Below are positions 1 through 9,355 of a stretch of DNA of 36,136 nucleotides, in pieces. The stretch comes from an uncultured Planctomycetaceae bacterium. GTDB taxonomy: Bacteria; Planctomycetota; Planctomycetia; Planctomycetales; Planctomycetaceae. The stretch covers positions 1 to 36,136 of the forward strand of contig CALFSX010000026.1 in the NCBI GenBank assembly GCA_937916515.1, written 5' to 3'. The translations under genes and the position numbers were made by a program. The notes below the pieces were generated by a model. It searched no databases, was not told where the DNA came from, and was given only the letters and a program-made list of their open reading frames with translations. Within the stretch, counting starts at the first letter, position 1. Each line of letters opens with the position of its first letter.

Positions 1-1391
1 ATTTCAGACGCCATTGGCAACAACAAAGAATGGCTTCCCGGACACGCTGCTAGCTGTGGCAACCAGTGACGAACGTAGCTGCCGTCCCGGTCGTAGTCCT
101 GAGACTGCTTGATGGTGTTGAACCAACGAAAGCCGCGGGCGTCGTTTCCAACACCGGCGTTGTAGTTCCAGTTGCCGTAGTTGCTGCATGGGTCGTAATC
201 AATGAGTCGCGATTCAAACCATTCGGCCCCCATCCGCCAATCGATGCCGAGATTCCTGGTCAGAAAGCTAGCGACGTTTTGGCGGCCACGATTCGACATC
301 CAACCGGTGAGCTGCAGTTCACGCATGTTGGCATCGATCAGTGGATACCCTGTCGTACCACTCGTCCAACGTGCAAAGAGCTCGCTGTCCCGAGACCACG
401 GCAGTTCGGTTCCGCGGAGCCCGCCAACTCGAAACAGATTCGCTCCGTGTTTTTCTGCCATCAAAGCAAAGTAGTCTCGCCACAGGAGTTCAAAGATCAG
501 CCAGTACGTCGAATCGTTACGAATGCGTTGTTCTTCGTACCGTTTCACCTCCGAATAAATCTGTCGGGCAGACACGCAACCAAGAGCCAGCCACGGCGAA
601 AACTTAGACGAATAATCTGGTCCCAGCATGCCGTTGCGAGTTTCTTTGTAGCGTCGCAGGTGGTCACGATCCCAAACGTATTCCTGCACACGATTGAGCG
701 CTTCGGACTCGCCGCCGATGAAGTTCAACACGGCTCGCGAGTCGGCCGAAATCGTTTCATACTGAAGCAAGTCGATGTCTTTCACCGACAGAGTTTGCCT
801 GGGGGGGTGGCATCCTGATCGCTGTCCCAATTCTGCTAACACATCCACAGGCACGGGCAATGGTTCACGAACGTCCGTCGTCCTTTCTACCTTGCAACGG
901 AACTGAGTGAAGACTTCCGGGGCTTCGTGTGGCTCAAACGGCAGATCTTCGAAATTCAGCATTGTGTTGGGGGACGACACCTCCACACGACATGAAATTG
1001 CTTCGACTGCCGAACGCACCAGTGTTTCGACGTCAGATTCTTCTGTTCCGATTTCGTGATGAAAATAGACACTGCTGTTCGGCGCGTCGTGACACAGTTG
1101 AGGCAAAATCACTTCCGGATATCCAACGTGCAACTGCAGAGTCAGCCCAAATGCTGCGACGCGGTGTTGAAGACTCTCCACCGATTCCGCCAGAAAGCGT
1201 CGTCGGATGGGACTGACGCGTTCGAAACCAAAACGTGTCTGACCGAAGTGTCGTGGGTCGACGACGTAAACCAGCAGTAGCTCCTCACTACGTTCAGCCG
1301 CTGCGTCGATCGCCCTGCAGAGTGGCCGATGATCATGGAGTCGCAGATCTTTACGAAACCAGACGACGTGTTTTGGCATTGGATTTTTCAT
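1..1391 (-). CDS. CRY-DASH type cryptochrome/DNA photolyase (3' end outside window)
   Basis: A flavoprotein of the photolyase/cryptochrome superfamily. The DASH branch repairs cyclobutane pyrimidine dimers, mainly in single-stranded DNA, using FAD and a folate antenna. Reading the minus strand from ATG 1391 gives 463 residues without a stop. The N-terminus has the Rossmann-like opening VVWFRKDLRLHDHRPL. The FAD domain carries WRDYFALMAEKHG, LIDANMRELQLTGWMSNRGR, and DPCSNYGNWNYNAGVGND followed by FRWFNTIKQSQDYDRDGSYV, which are strongly CRY-DASH-like. Only the extreme C-terminus is missing. In-frame ATGs at 1433 and 1379 are alternatives; 1391 starts 12 bases before the conserved core and has no clear Shine-Dalgarno. 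It lies 52 bases after coxD on the same strand, so it may be read from the respiratory transcript. The family call is firm; the exact start is not. Confidence 0.93.
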   Translation of the reverse strand, partial: MKNPMPKHVVWFRKDLRLHDHRPLCRAIDAAAERSEELLLVYVVDPRHFGQTRFGFERVSPIRRRFLAESVESLQHRVAAFGLTLQLHVGYPEVILPQLCHDAPNSSVYFHHEIGTEESDVETLVRSAVEAISCRVEVSSPNTMLNFEDLPFEPHEAPEVFTQFRCKVERTTDVREPLPVPVDVLAELGQRSGCHPPRQTLSVKDIDLLQYETISADSRAVLNFIGGESEALNRVQEYVWDRDHLRRYKETRNGMLGPDYSSKFSPWLALGCVSARQIYSEVKRYEEQRIRNDSTYWLIFELLWRDYFALMAEKHGANLFRVGGLRGTELPWSRDSELFARWTSGTTGYPLIDANMRELQLTGWMSNRGRQNVASFLTRNLGIDWRMGAEWFESRLIDYDPCSNYGNWNYNAGVGNDARGFRWFNTIKQSQDYDRDGSYVRHWLPQLAACPGSHSLLLPMASE

Positions 1392-1443
1392 ACGCTCGTT
1401 GAACAGACCCTGACCCGACCATGTCGGGACCATGTCGACACAG

Positions 1444-1830
1444 TTACGGTGCAGCTTCGGAGGCGGGTATTTGTGGCAACCCTGCAGCTTGCACTTGTGG
1501 TTCAGATTGATGAACGTCGGCCAGTGTGACTCCCAGAAACAGTACAACAACGCCAACGGAGAAGAGCAGGAGAAGTGAGTTGGTTGGCTTGTCGTACCGC
1601 AGATGCATGAAGTACGCCGCGACCAGAAACGCTTTGACTCCAGCAATTCCAAGCGCGATCCAAACATCGAATCGGCCGACGGGCCATGTCGACGCGGACA
1701 CTGTCAGCGCGGTTAGTCCGAGCAATGCGACAAAGATCGAAATCAATTGTTGTGGCGAACTGACGTGCGAATGAATCTGTTCGTCCGCTGGCAGTGATGA
1801 GTTGTTCATGCGTATCTGCCTGTCATCCAA
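1444..1830 (-). CDS. coxD: Cytochrome c oxidase subunit IV (prokaryotic Cox4 family)
   Basis: Small integral membrane subunit of the haem-copper oxidase. The 128 residues contain three predicted membrane helices at about 27-48, 55-80 and 84-105. The second helix ends in AAYFMHLRYD, which is the hallmark of the prokaryotic subunit IV family. The role of this subunit is structural or assembly-related and it carries no metal ligands. The start overlaps the end of coxC by 8 bases, which implies translational coupling. It is the last cox gene of the minus-strand cluster and ends with TAA, 52 bases before the photolyase start. Confidence 0.9.
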   Translation of the reverse strand: MDDRQIRMNNSSLPADEQIHSHVSSPQQLISIFVALLGLTALTVSASTWPVGRFDVWIALGIAGVKAFLVAAYFMHLRYDKPTNSLLLLFSVGVVVLFLGVTLADVHQSEPQVQAAGLPQIPASEAAP

Positions 1831-2497
1831 TCAGGTATAGCAGCGGAAACAGAAAGATCCAAACCAAGTCGACCAGGTGCCAGTACAGGCCAACCGTGTC
1901 AACGGGCGTGAAATAATTTGGCCCAAAGTCGCCTCGCAAAGATCGCATCAGCACCCAGCCGATCGCAGCGATTCCAGCAACGATATGAATGGCGTGCAGC
2001 CCGGTCATCGCAAAATAAATACTAAAAAAAGTGCCAGCTCGATCAAAACCACCCACGCTCGCAGCGTCTCCGGAAGAATACTGCGAGGCCCACAAATGAC
2101 CTTCGTGCCACTTGTGTGAGTACTCGACACCTTTGATACCAAGAAACACGATCGCGGCAAAGATGGTCAGGCTCAGGCAGATAACCAATCCCCGTTGCTG
2201 CCCCAACTGGCTGCATCGAACGGCCCACGCCATTGTCAAACTGCTAAACAACAGGATGACGGTGTTGATTGCTCCCAAACGCGTGTCCAGCAACTGAGCC
2301 GAATTCATAAAGACCTCCGGATGCAGCGTGCGGAACACAGCGTACGCGACAAACAACCCGCCAAAGAACAGCACTTCGGTGACCAAAAACAGCCACATCC
2401 CCAATTTGCTGGCGGCGTACTGTTGTTCGGCGGTTTCGAAATGATGAGCTCGAAAACGCGACGGTGCTTGAGTGGCTGATGAGGCTTCGGCAATCAT
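1823..2497 (-). CDS. coxC: Cytochrome c oxidase subunit III
   Basis: Membrane subunit of the aa3-type oxidase that packs against subunit I and stabilises it during turnover. The protein is 224 residues with five predicted helices, the usual form for short bacterial subunit III. Recognisable stretches are [20 protein letters not shown] near residue 31, [12 protein letters not shown]-like sequence in the fourth helix (here [13 protein letters not shown]), and a C-terminal [18 protein letters not shown]. The start codon overlaps the coxA stop as ATGA, so the two are coupled. It sits between coxA and coxD, the standard order. Confidence 0.95.
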   Translation of the reverse strand: MIAEASSATQAPSRFRAHHFETAEQQYAASKLGMWLFLVTEVLFFGGLFVAYAVFRTLHPEVFMNSAQLLDTRLGAINTVILLFSSLTMAWAVRCSQLGQQRGLVICLSLTIFAAIVFLGIKGVEYSHKWHEGHLWASQYSSGDAASVGGFDRAGTFFSIYFAMTGLHAIHIVAGIAAIGWVLMRSLRGDFGPNYFTPVDTVGLYWHLVDLVWIFLFPLLYLIG

Positions 2498-4212
2498 GCT
2501 TTGACCTCCGAAGGCTTTTGTGAAGAAGTTATCCCAGCCGGTCTGCGTTCGTAGTTGCCTGATGTTTCGTTCAGCACGAATCCTTCCAGATCGTACGGAT
2601 CAGTGACCTTGGGCGTATCTTCGAAGTTGTGGACTGGAGGCGGAGATGTCGTTTCCCATTCCATTGTTGCCACGCCCCATGGGTTCGGCGGGGCCTTCCG
2701 GCCACGAAACAGCGAATGCACCAGCACCGCAGCACAGATTACTAAACCGACGCCCAACACGAACGCTCCCAGAGTCGACACAACATGCAGCCCCTGAAAT
2801 TCCGGCTTATAGTTGTAGTAGCGACGGGCCATACCTTTGGTGCCCAGCAGGAACTGAGGAAAGAACGTCCAGTTGAAGCCGACAAAGATGCCGAGACACG
2901 ACATTCGTCCCCAGAACTCGTTGTACATTTTGCCAAACATTTTCGGCCACCAGTAGAACAATCCACCAATAAACGCCATCAGTGTTCCGCCCATCATCAC
3001 ATAGTGAAAATGAGCCACGACGAAATAGGTGTCATGCAAATGAACGTCGGTGGCGAGAGCTCCCAGAAACAGGCCGGTGAGTCCTCCGAAGGCAAACAGC
3101 ACGATGAATGACAACGCAAAGCACATCGGTGTTGTTAGCGAGATGGAGCCTTTATACAGCGTCGCCAGCCAGTTGAAAATTTTGATACCGGACGGAATCG
3201 AAACACTGAATGTTAACGCACTGAAGATCACGGCCGCCATGGCTGATTCGCTCGTGAACATATGGTGTCCCCAGACGAGGAACCCCAGCAGAGCAATGGC
3301 GACGCTGCTGTAGCAAAGAAAGCGATAGCCGAAAATTCGCGTCCGGCTGAACGTGGAAATTAATTCGCTGATGATTCCCATCGCCGGCAGAATCATAATG
3401 TACACGGCGGGGTGCGAATAGAACCAGAAGAAGTGCTGGTACAAAACAGGGTCGCCGCCTAAAGCCGGGTCGAAAATTCCGATGCCCGCGACGCGTTCCG
3501 CAATCAGCAACATTAACGTGATGCCGAGCACTGGCGTTGCCAGCACCTGAATGATGGCGGTTGCGTACAGCGACCACAGAAACAAAGGCATGCGAAACCA
3601 AGTCATGCCTTTCGGACGCATCGTATGCACAGTGGCGATAAAATTGATGCCCGTAAAGATAGAACTGAAGCCGAGAATGAAGACTCCCATGGTCGCACTA
3701 ATCACGCTGGAATTCGTTGTTGTGCTGTACGGCGTGTAGAAAGTCCAGCCCGTATCAAGCCCGTTCAATCCCATCGCAGCCACCAGAAAAACGGCTCCGA
3801 AGACCCACAGATAGAGACTGGCGAGGTTCATCCGAGGAAACGCAACATCTTTCGCTCCGATCATCAGTGGCAACACGAAATTTCCCAGGGCGGCAGGGAT
3901 GCTGGGAATGATGAACAGAAAAGTCATGATCGCGCCGTGCAGCGTGAACATGTGATTGTAGGTGTCGGCATCCATGATCGTGGGGCCCGGCGTCAACAAT
4001 TCGGTCCGCACCAGCAGCGCCATCACACCGCCCATCAGAAACGATGTCAGGATGCCGATCAGGTACATCACACCGATACGTTTGTGATCGAGTGTGAACA
4101 ACCACGAGCGGATACCGCGTTCGGCCGTCAGATAGCTCAGGGGCTGCTCTGTTGTCGATCGAGGGCTGATGAATTGCGGCAGCCGATGTTTAGGTTCGGT
4201 AGTAGTCGACAT
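2494..4212 (-). CDS. coxA: Cytochrome c oxidase subunit I, A2 type
   Basis: Catalytic subunit that reduces oxygen to water at a haem a3-CuB centre and pumps protons. The 572-residue, 12-helix protein has His92 (haem a), His267-x3-Tyr271 (CuB and the cross-linked Tyr), His316 and His317 (CuB), and His401 and His403 (haem a3 and haem a). The helix VI motif is YSHPAVY, with Tyr265-Ser266. The D-channel glutamate of the A1 type (HPEVY) is therefore absent, and the Tyr-Ser pair marks the A2 subfamily known from caa3 oxidases of Rhodothermus and Thermus. It is coupled to coxC by an ATGA overlap and lies 129 bases after coxB. Confidence 0.97.
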   Translation of the reverse strand: MSTTTEPKHRLPQFISPRSTTEQPLSYLTAERGIRSWLFTLDHKRIGVMYLIGILTSFLMGGVMALLVRTELLTPGPTIMDADTYNHMFTLHGAIMTFLFIIPSIPAALGNFVLPLMIGAKDVAFPRMNLASLYLWVFGAVFLVAAMGLNGLDTGWTFYTPYSTTTNSSVISATMGVFILGFSSIFTGINFIATVHTMRPKGMTWFRMPLFLWSLYATAIIQVLATPVLGITLMLLIAERVAGIGIFDPALGGDPVLYQHFFWFYSHPAVYIMILPAMGIISELISTFSRTRIFGYRFLCYSSVAIALLGFLVWGHHMFTSESAMAAVIFSALTFSVSIPSGIKIFNWLATLYKGSISLTTPMCFALSFIVLFAFGGLTGLFLGALATDVHLHDTYFVVAHFHYVMMGGTLMAFIGGLFYWWPKMFGKMYNEFWGRMSCLGIFVGFNWTFFPQFLLGTKGMARRYYNYKPEFQGLHVVSTLGAFVLGVGLVICAAVLVHSLFRGRKAPPNPWGVATMEWETTSPPPVHNFEDTPKVTDPYDLEGFVLNETSGNYERRPAGITSSQKPSEVKA

Positions 4213-4341
4213 TTTTGGGTTCTCTGCCGATCGTACTCGGCAAGGTAATGATGGAGGTTTTGGTGTCTACGGCGTCCGGTCGCTGGAGCTGACGTGAAAC
4301 GCGTCCGCGACAGCGCGCCACCGGTGGACGCTGGGTCGAGG
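4213..4341 (-). promoter_or_regulatory. coxB-coxA spacer with candidate RNA hairpins
   Basis: This is the only sizeable gap inside the cox genes. It can fold as TGCCGA(4224-4229)/TCGGCA(4236-4241) just before the coxA start, and as GCGTCC(4301-4306)/GGACGC(4326-4331). The second stem encloses the self-complementary CCACCGGTGG (4318-4327). Neither stem is followed by a T-run on the transcribed strand, so a full terminator is not supported. RNA processing or attenuation that sets the subunit II to subunit I ratio is possible but purely inferred. Confidence 0.3.
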
Positions 4342-5313
4342 TCACTCCTTCAGAGTCTTGATGTACTCAATAATCGCAGCGATCTCTTCATCCTTGAGCT
4401 GCCCCTGATAGGTGGGCATCACCTTTCGATATCCGGCTCGTGCTTTCGCCTGTGGCTCCAATATCGATTCGCGGATGTAGTTTCCGTCGACGCTGATTGC
4501 TTCGCCTGTGTCCAGAACTGCCTGCTGGCCGAACAACTTGTAGAAGCTGGGGCCGACCATCTGACTGCCGTCGACGGAATGGCACTGCGCACAACCTCGC
4601 CGCTTGTACAAAGCTTTTCCCGCGTCCGCAGGAGACATTGTTTCCAGAAAGTTCGACGCCTTTTCCAGCCATGCTTCGAACTCGCCCGATGGATGAACGA
4701 CGACATCGCTGTACATATCTGAATGTTTGGTTCCGCAATACTCCGCACAGAACAGGTCGAACGTTCCGGTCTGCGTCGCCTCGAATGCCAACGTTGTGTA
4801 GCGACCGGGAATGACATCTCGTTTCACGCGAAAAGCGGGAATGAACACACTGTGGATCACGTCATCCGACGACATGGTGAGTTTGATGGGCTGGTCGACA
4901 GGAATGTGGAGAGCGTCATCGATGTATCCATTGGGATATTGAAAACTCCAGACCCACTTTTTCCCGACCACGTGAATTTCGTAGGCATCGTCCACTTCCG
5001 CTGCCATACCCATGAATGTTCCAAAGCCAGCCACAAAGATCACGATCAATAACATGAATGGAATGACGCTCCACGCGATTTCCAAAACGGTGCTGTGGTG
5101 AATTTCACGCTGCGCCGGAACGCCAGGCTGACGACGATAGCGAACGACAAACCAAACGAGAGCTCCGACGATTCCAATGAAGAAGATCATCGAGATCCAC
5201 AGGATTAAGCTGAACACTCCGTCGACTTCGCCCGCCACAGTCGAACTCTGACTCGGCAGCCACACGCTGCCGGTCGATTCTGCAAAGATGAGATATTGGT
5301 TGAGCGTATTCAT
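4342..5313 (-). CDS. coxB: Cytochrome c oxidase subunit II with fused cytochrome c (caa3-like)
   Basis: Electron-entry subunit that carries CuA and, in this fused form, its own haem c. The 323 residues comprise two helices (about 32-58 and 75-101), then a periplasmic cupredoxin domain with CuA ligands His154, Cys189, Glu191, Cys193, His197 and Met200 (CAEYCGTKHSDM). A C-terminal cytochrome c domain follows, with CAQCH at 241-245 and a likely axial Met in YRKVMPTYQG. The fusion, together with the A2-type subunit I, defines a caa3-like oxidase. No cleavable signal is obvious; the start ATG at 5313 gives a short leader before helix 1. It is 49 bases after the Sco gene. Confidence 0.96.
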   Translation of the reverse strand: MNTLNQYLIFAESTGSVWLPSQSSTVAGEVDGVFSLILWISMIFFIGIVGALVWFVVRYRRQPGVPAQREIHHSTVLEIAWSVIPFMLLIVIFVAGFGTFMGMAAEVDDAYEIHVVGKKWVWSFQYPNGYIDDALHIPVDQPIKLTMSSDDVIHSVFIPAFRVKRDVIPGRYTTLAFEATQTGTFDLFCAEYCGTKHSDMYSDVVVHPSGEFEAWLEKASNFLETMSPADAGKALYKRRGCAQCHSVDGSQMVGPSFYKLFGQQAVLDTGEAISVDGNYIRESILEPQAKARAGYRKVMPTYQGQLKDEEIAAIIEYIKTLKE

Positions 5314-5362
5314 CGTTTCTTGATTGCAGTCCGCACGGAATCCTGCTGGTTATAGACACGGT

Positions 5363-6172
5363 CTATTGAGTGACCGGTCTTCCCGACGCGAATCGGTAGC
5401 GAAAGATTAAAGTCGTCAGCACAACGATCGTGGTGATTGCGCCGAATCGCATGAGTGTCCAGGCGGCCGGTGCATATTTGCCGGTTGAACTGTCGTAGCG
5501 AAAGCAAAACAGCAACAGCTGATCCAGCGGTGAACCGATCTTTCCGGCGGACGCTTCGGCTATCGACAGCCGCACAGTTTCCGGATCGAACTGTACTCCG
5601 TATAGATACCGCGAAATCACACCGTCCGGCATGCACACGATAGCGGCCGCGGTGTGCGAGAACTCACGCTGCTTCGGCAGAAATTTGTAGCGAAAGCCGG
5701 CGGCATCAGTGGCCGCAGCGATCGATGTTGGCGATCCCGTCAGAAACGTCCAGCCGCTCGCTGAGTCGGCTCGACCATACGCCGTGACATGGTTTTGCTT
5801 CGAAATCGCCGCTTGCTGAGTTGTTTCGAGCGGGTCGATACTGATCGAAACGACCTGAAATTCCTTCCCGGCCGTCCACTGCAGTTGTCGCAATGCTTCC
5901 ACCAGGCCGTTCAGTTGAAGTTTGCACAGCAGCGGGCAGCTGGCGTAGTTGAATGTCAGAATGACGGGCCGATCACTGGCGAATAACTGTCCCAGGCGAA
6001 CTGCCGTCCCCCCGGAATCTGTAAACATTGCCTCGAGCGGAAGCTTCTTTCCAGATCGATCGTCAATGCCCACATCTTTGATGCCGAGCGGCGTGTTTCG
6101 CAGCATCTGCGCGTTCGCGTCATGTAATGAAAGACAACACATCGCGAGGACAATACATGTTAATCGACTCAT
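5363..6172 (-). CDS. SCO1/SenC-type copper chaperone
   Basis: Thioredoxin-fold protein that delivers copper to, or reduces, the CuA site of cytochrome c oxidase subunit II. The 269 residues start with a signal peptide (MSRLTCIVLAMCCLSL, predicted cleavage near 21). The copper-binding Cys79-x3-Cys83 is seen in YASCPLLCK, with the conserved distal His173 in REFSHTAA. A C-terminal helix (about 241-262) would anchor the domain at the outer face of the membrane. It lies directly upstream of coxB, its expected client, and its start overlaps the preceding small gene as ATGA. It ends in TAG. Confidence 0.94.
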   Translation of the reverse strand: MSRLTCIVLAMCCLSLHDANAQMLRNTPLGIKDVGIDDRSGKKLPLEAMFTDSGGTAVRLGQLFASDRPVILTFNYASCPLLCKLQLNGLVEALRQLQWTAGKEFQVVSISIDPLETTQQAAISKQNHVTAYGRADSASGWTFLTGSPTSIAAATDAAGFRYKFLPKQREFSHTAAAIVCMPDGVISRYLYGVQFDPETVRLSIAEASAGKIGSPLDQLLLFCFRYDSSTGKYAPAAWTLMRFGAITTIVVLTTLIFRYRFASGRPVTQ

Positions 6173-6516
6173 GATGAGGGCTCCCGCCTGACTTCCGTGT
6201 CGGCTTTCTCGTCAGCTTCCGTTTCGCCAGCGAGTTCCCGAGCCGTCAGTTCAATCGCGAGATCGATGGGAATGGCGACGACGTCATTTTGTCGGTCGAG
6301 CCATCCATAGCTATTAATCTTCGACCGTTGTTCCGCCATTAACGAAGCCGAAGAGGCGGCGGTTGATGTGCCTGATTCTTTCTGCTCAGCGGCTTGAAAA
6401 TTGAGATACAAAACTTGAAGTGCGACGATCATCGCAAACGTACCGATCGCCGCGACCAGTCCGGCGGTGACCAGGGCCGGGGTATCAAGTCCGTCGGTTG
6501 GTTCGTGTGAATTCAT
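6169..6516 (-). CDS. Small single-helix membrane protein of the ACIII/Cox locus, unrecognised
   Basis: This 115-residue protein matches no family I recognise. It has a short polar N-terminus, one hydrophobic helix at about 15-41 (ALVTAGLVAAIGTFAMIVAL), and a hydrophilic tail of roughly 70 residues rich in Ala, Ser and Glu that ends in an acidic stretch (ETEADEKADTEV). The stop overlaps the Sco start by 4 bases (ATGA), so the two are translated together. It follows actF by 79 bases. Position and topology suggest an accessory subunit or assembly factor for ACIII or the oxidase. No metal-binding motif is visible. Confidence 0.75.
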   Translation of the reverse strand: MNSHEPTDGLDTPALVTAGLVAAIGTFAMIVALQVLYLNFQAAEQKESGTSTAASSASLMAEQRSKINSYGWLDRQNDVVAIPIDLAIELTARELAGETEADEKADTEVRREPSS

Positions 6517-6595
6517 GTTGTATTGCCTGCTTGACGTTATCTGAATGCCATCGCCTTGCTTCGGTGTAAACTCATGCAGCCTTTTGATCTAACCG

Positions 6596-7831
6596 TTAGG
6601 CAACGTGATGGCTAACGGCTTCCGGAAGTCTTGGATCGGCAGCCGGAATGAGTTTCTCGCCCTTGGCAAACCAACCTGCCACGACCGCTGTGAAGCTGAC
6701 GGCGAACATGGCGCCGAGTATTTCCATGGAACCTAAAATCGGCGACTCGTTGAACTGGGGATAAACCAGCCAATACAAGTCCAGCCAGTGCATTATCAAG
6801 AGAAGCGACGACACCGCGATCACAACGTTGGTGTTACGTTTCGCTACACGCGGCATGAGAACCACGAAAGGAACAAAGAAATGGCCGAACATCAGCACCA
6901 TCGTGACTGCATCCCAGCCGTGTGCCTGACGGTGCTTGAGCCAGATGGTTTCCTCAGGAATGTTCGCGTACCAGATCAGCAGGTACTGTGAGAACGCGAT
7001 GTATGCCCAAAAGCAGTTAAAGCCGTACATCATCTTGGTGATGTCGTGAAGATGCTCTGCGGTGACAAGACTTTGATACCGCCCCGACTTCACCCAGACT
7101 GCTGCAACAATCGAGAGTACTGCGAGTGCTGCCGTCATACCTCCCGAGAACACATAGATTCCGTAAATGGTGCTGAACCAGTGAGGATCCAGTGACATCA
7201 GCCAGTCAAAAGAGGCAAATGTCGTCGTGAGCGCCAAGAAGATCAAAATCGGAGCGCTGCGACGTTCCATCTTCAGCGTGAGACTCTTGTCGCCGGTGCG
7301 ATCCTGGCGCTGAGAAGTTTTCAACATCCACACGCCTGCAGAGACCCATACCATTGCATACACGAGAAAACGAATCGAGAAGAAGGGAGCGTTCAGGAAA
7401 GCGTGTTTGCCTTCAAGAATTTCGTCGCCAGCAACGTAGCTCGGGTCATTCCAGGAAAACAGATTGCCATGTCCGCTGAGCAGGGCAATTAACACCGGAA
7501 TCAAAAGAATCACCGGCCCCACGATGCTGGCTCCGGTTACCTCCGCTACTCGCCGCAAAGTGACGCTCCAGCCCGACCGTGTGATGTGCTGAATACCCAC
7601 GAAGAACATCGCACCGAGGCATATACTTAAGACGAACCAGACGTTCAGAAGCCAAGCGAACCCCAGTTGCCTGCCGCCGTCGTTAAGTCCAATCCCGACT
7701 GCCAGCATCCCTACAAATGTGGCCGCGACCATCGTAAACAGGACCAAATAGAGGTTCGTTCGTTCACTGCTTTTGACGTGAGACGCCGCTTTATCAGATT
7801 TTGCTGTCAGATTTGTTGTTGGTGCCGACAT
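6596..7831 (-). CDS. actF: ACIII subunit ActF (quinol:cytochrome c oxidoreductase membrane subunit)
   Basis: Integral membrane subunit of alternative complex III, related to NrfD/PsrC-type proteins and to ActC. The 411-residue sequence is almost all hydrophobic, with about ten helices. It begins after a soluble leader of about 28 residues. Stretches such as WYANIPEETIWLKHR and MYGFNCFWAYIAFSQYLLIW are typical of ActF. In known ACIII structures ActF sits beside ActC in the membrane and may take part in proton movement. It follows actDE by 97 bases in the usual ACIII order. Confidence 0.9.
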   Translation of the reverse strand: MSAPTTNLTAKSDKAASHVKSSERTNLYLVLFTMVAATFVGMLAVGIGLNDGGRQLGFAWLLNVWFVLSICLGAMFFVGIQHITRSGWSVTLRRVAEVTGASIVGPVILLIPVLIALLSGHGNLFSWNDPSYVAGDEILEGKHAFLNAPFFSIRFLVYAMVWVSAGVWMLKTSQRQDRTGDKSLTLKMERRSAPILIFLALTTTFASFDWLMSLDPHWFSTIYGIYVFSGGMTAALAVLSIVAAVWVKSGRYQSLVTAEHLHDITKMMYGFNCFWAYIAFSQYLLIWYANIPEETIWLKHRQAHGWDAVTMVLMFGHFFVPFVVLMPRVAKRNTNVVIAVSSLLLIMHWLDLYWLVYPQFNESPILGSMEILGAMFAVSFTAVVAGWFAKGEKLIPAADPRLPEAVSHHVA

Positions 7832-7928
7832 GTTTAGATCATTTTCTGTTGCCTGGCTTTTCGCCTGGACTTCGAGAGAATCAACGGCTCAGAAAGAACC
7901 AGCCGCGGTAAATTAAGCCAGCGATATA

Positions 7929-9287
7929 TCAGTTCAGTTCACGCATGTTGGGCAGCACATCGGCTGGCACTTCGTCGGCTGTTGCCGTTCTGGTTTTTTG
8001 CAAAGCTCGCAGATACGAAATAATGGCCCAGCGATCGCGGACCGGAATCTGTGACGCATAGCCCGGCATCTTCCGAACGCCGTTAGCAATCGTGTTGTAC
8101 AACTGCCCGACCGGTTGTTCCCGAATGGGTTCTGCATGCAGAGATGTCGGCTTCACCCACGTTCCCTGTTCCAGTTCCAACGCTCGCAATGTTACAAGTC
8201 CGTCGCCATCGCCTCCGATACCGTGGCAGGTCGCACAGAAGATTTCATATCGCTGCTGGCCGCGACGAATCAAACTCTCATCGACTGGCACGGGGAACTC
8301 CGTCACCCACTTTGGCACGTTTTTGGGTTGCTCGTCTTTTATCGAGGCGACACCATTGGCTGTTAGCGTGCCGGTCAAAAACGTGACATTGCCTTCGCTG
8401 TCGCCTGACACACTTCCAGCCGCTTCCTGTTCCTGAATCCCGCGATAAAACGCCGAGTCATCGCGAAGATCACCTTGAGCGATCGTGCCAGCCATCTGTG
8501 GTCTCATCGATCGCCCGTCCGCGAACAGCGAGTTCGTGGTCTGAGCCTTGAACTTCGGCTGATGATCCATGTCAGAAATGAACGACAGCCGAGGCAGGGT
8601 GGAGGTTGTCGATCGTGCTTTGGCAATCAGAACCGGTGGAATCAGAGCCAGTACGCTCAGGACGATCGCAACCAGCACGAACGGTCGCGGCAGCTTGGAT
8701 TCACGCGAGTCGATCACGGGGACCGATTCGATGCGAACACTTCTGGCATCCTGCAACAGCGTTTTCGTTTTCTCTGTTTGGAACTTTGCATCCGCTTCGT
8801 CGACGCAGATGAAAAACCGATCGTTGGTGGCACGAGCGAACGCTGGAATTCGAAAGAGTCGATTCGCGGGTCGCGGCAATCCGCCCAGAGCGATCGCGCC
8901 ACCGAACACTGCGAAGGCGGCCAATAGAATGGCAAGTTCAAACGCGACCGGTAGACTCGGCAGGAACGAGAACATTGGTTTGCCGCTAATGATGAACGGA
9001 TAGTCGACCGCATTCATCCACCAGGCCATCCACAGCCCGCCGGTTAGGCCAATGATCGCTCCGGCCAGAGCTCCCCACGGCAACAGCGAGCCCTTTGCGT
9101 TCAGAACTTTGTCAATACCGTGAATCGGATGCGGCGAATACACCTCCAGATTTTGGTAACCCTGTCGTCGCAGCAACTTCGCAGCGGAAACCACGTCAGC
9201 GGCCGAACGAAATTCAGCAAGCAGGCCACCGACTTCGATTTCGGATTCTGCAGGAGCAACGGGTTGTGTAGGTGTGATTGTGGACAT
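7929..9287 (-). CDS. actDE: Fused ActD-ActE: DUF3341 membrane domain plus monohaem cytochrome c
   Basis: A single 452-residue reading frame combines two ACIII subunits that are normally separate. Residues about 18-185 are a DUF3341 (ActD) domain: GLLAEFRSAADVVSAAKLLR, the YSPHPIHGID motif, and two helices near 70-90 and 112-135. A third helix at about 200-222 is followed by an ActE-like linker (FADGRSMRPQMAGTIAQGDL) and a cytochrome c domain with FCATCHGIGGDGDG and the likely axial Met in VRKMPGYASQIP. There is no stop, start or frame change between the halves. ActE is usually a lipoprotein; here the third helix would anchor the haem domain instead. Confidence 0.93.
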   Translation of the reverse strand: MSTITPTQPVAPAESEIEVGGLLAEFRSAADVVSAAKLLRRQGYQNLEVYSPHPIHGIDKVLNAKGSLLPWGALAGAIIGLTGGLWMAWWMNAVDYPFIISGKPMFSFLPSLPVAFELAILLAAFAVFGGAIALGGLPRPANRLFRIPAFARATNDRFFICVDEADAKFQTEKTKTLLQDARSVRIESVPVIDSRESKLPRPFVLVAIVLSVLALIPPVLIAKARSTTSTLPRLSFISDMDHQPKFKAQTTNSLFADGRSMRPQMAGTIAQGDLRDDSAFYRGIQEQEAAGSVSGDSEGNVTFLTGTLTANGVASIKDEQPKNVPKWVTEFPVPVDESLIRRGQQRYEIFCATCHGIGGDGDGLVTLRALELEQGTWVKPTSLHAEPIREQPVGQLYNTIANGVRKMPGYASQIPVRDRWAIISYLRALQKTRTATADEVPADVLPNMRELN

Positions 9288-9355
9288 GATGTCTTTAGGC
9301 AGTTAACGAAATGTTGGAACCAATTTTTGCAATTTGGCAAAACTGTGACGGTCAA

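Noticed and set aside
66-818. 250-codon plus-strand open frame
   Set aside because: It lies wholly antisense to the CRY-DASH gene and has no family resemblance.
3625-4248. 207-codon plus-strand open frame
   Set aside because: Antisense to coxA; the His/Gln/Arg-rich composition is that of a shadow frame.
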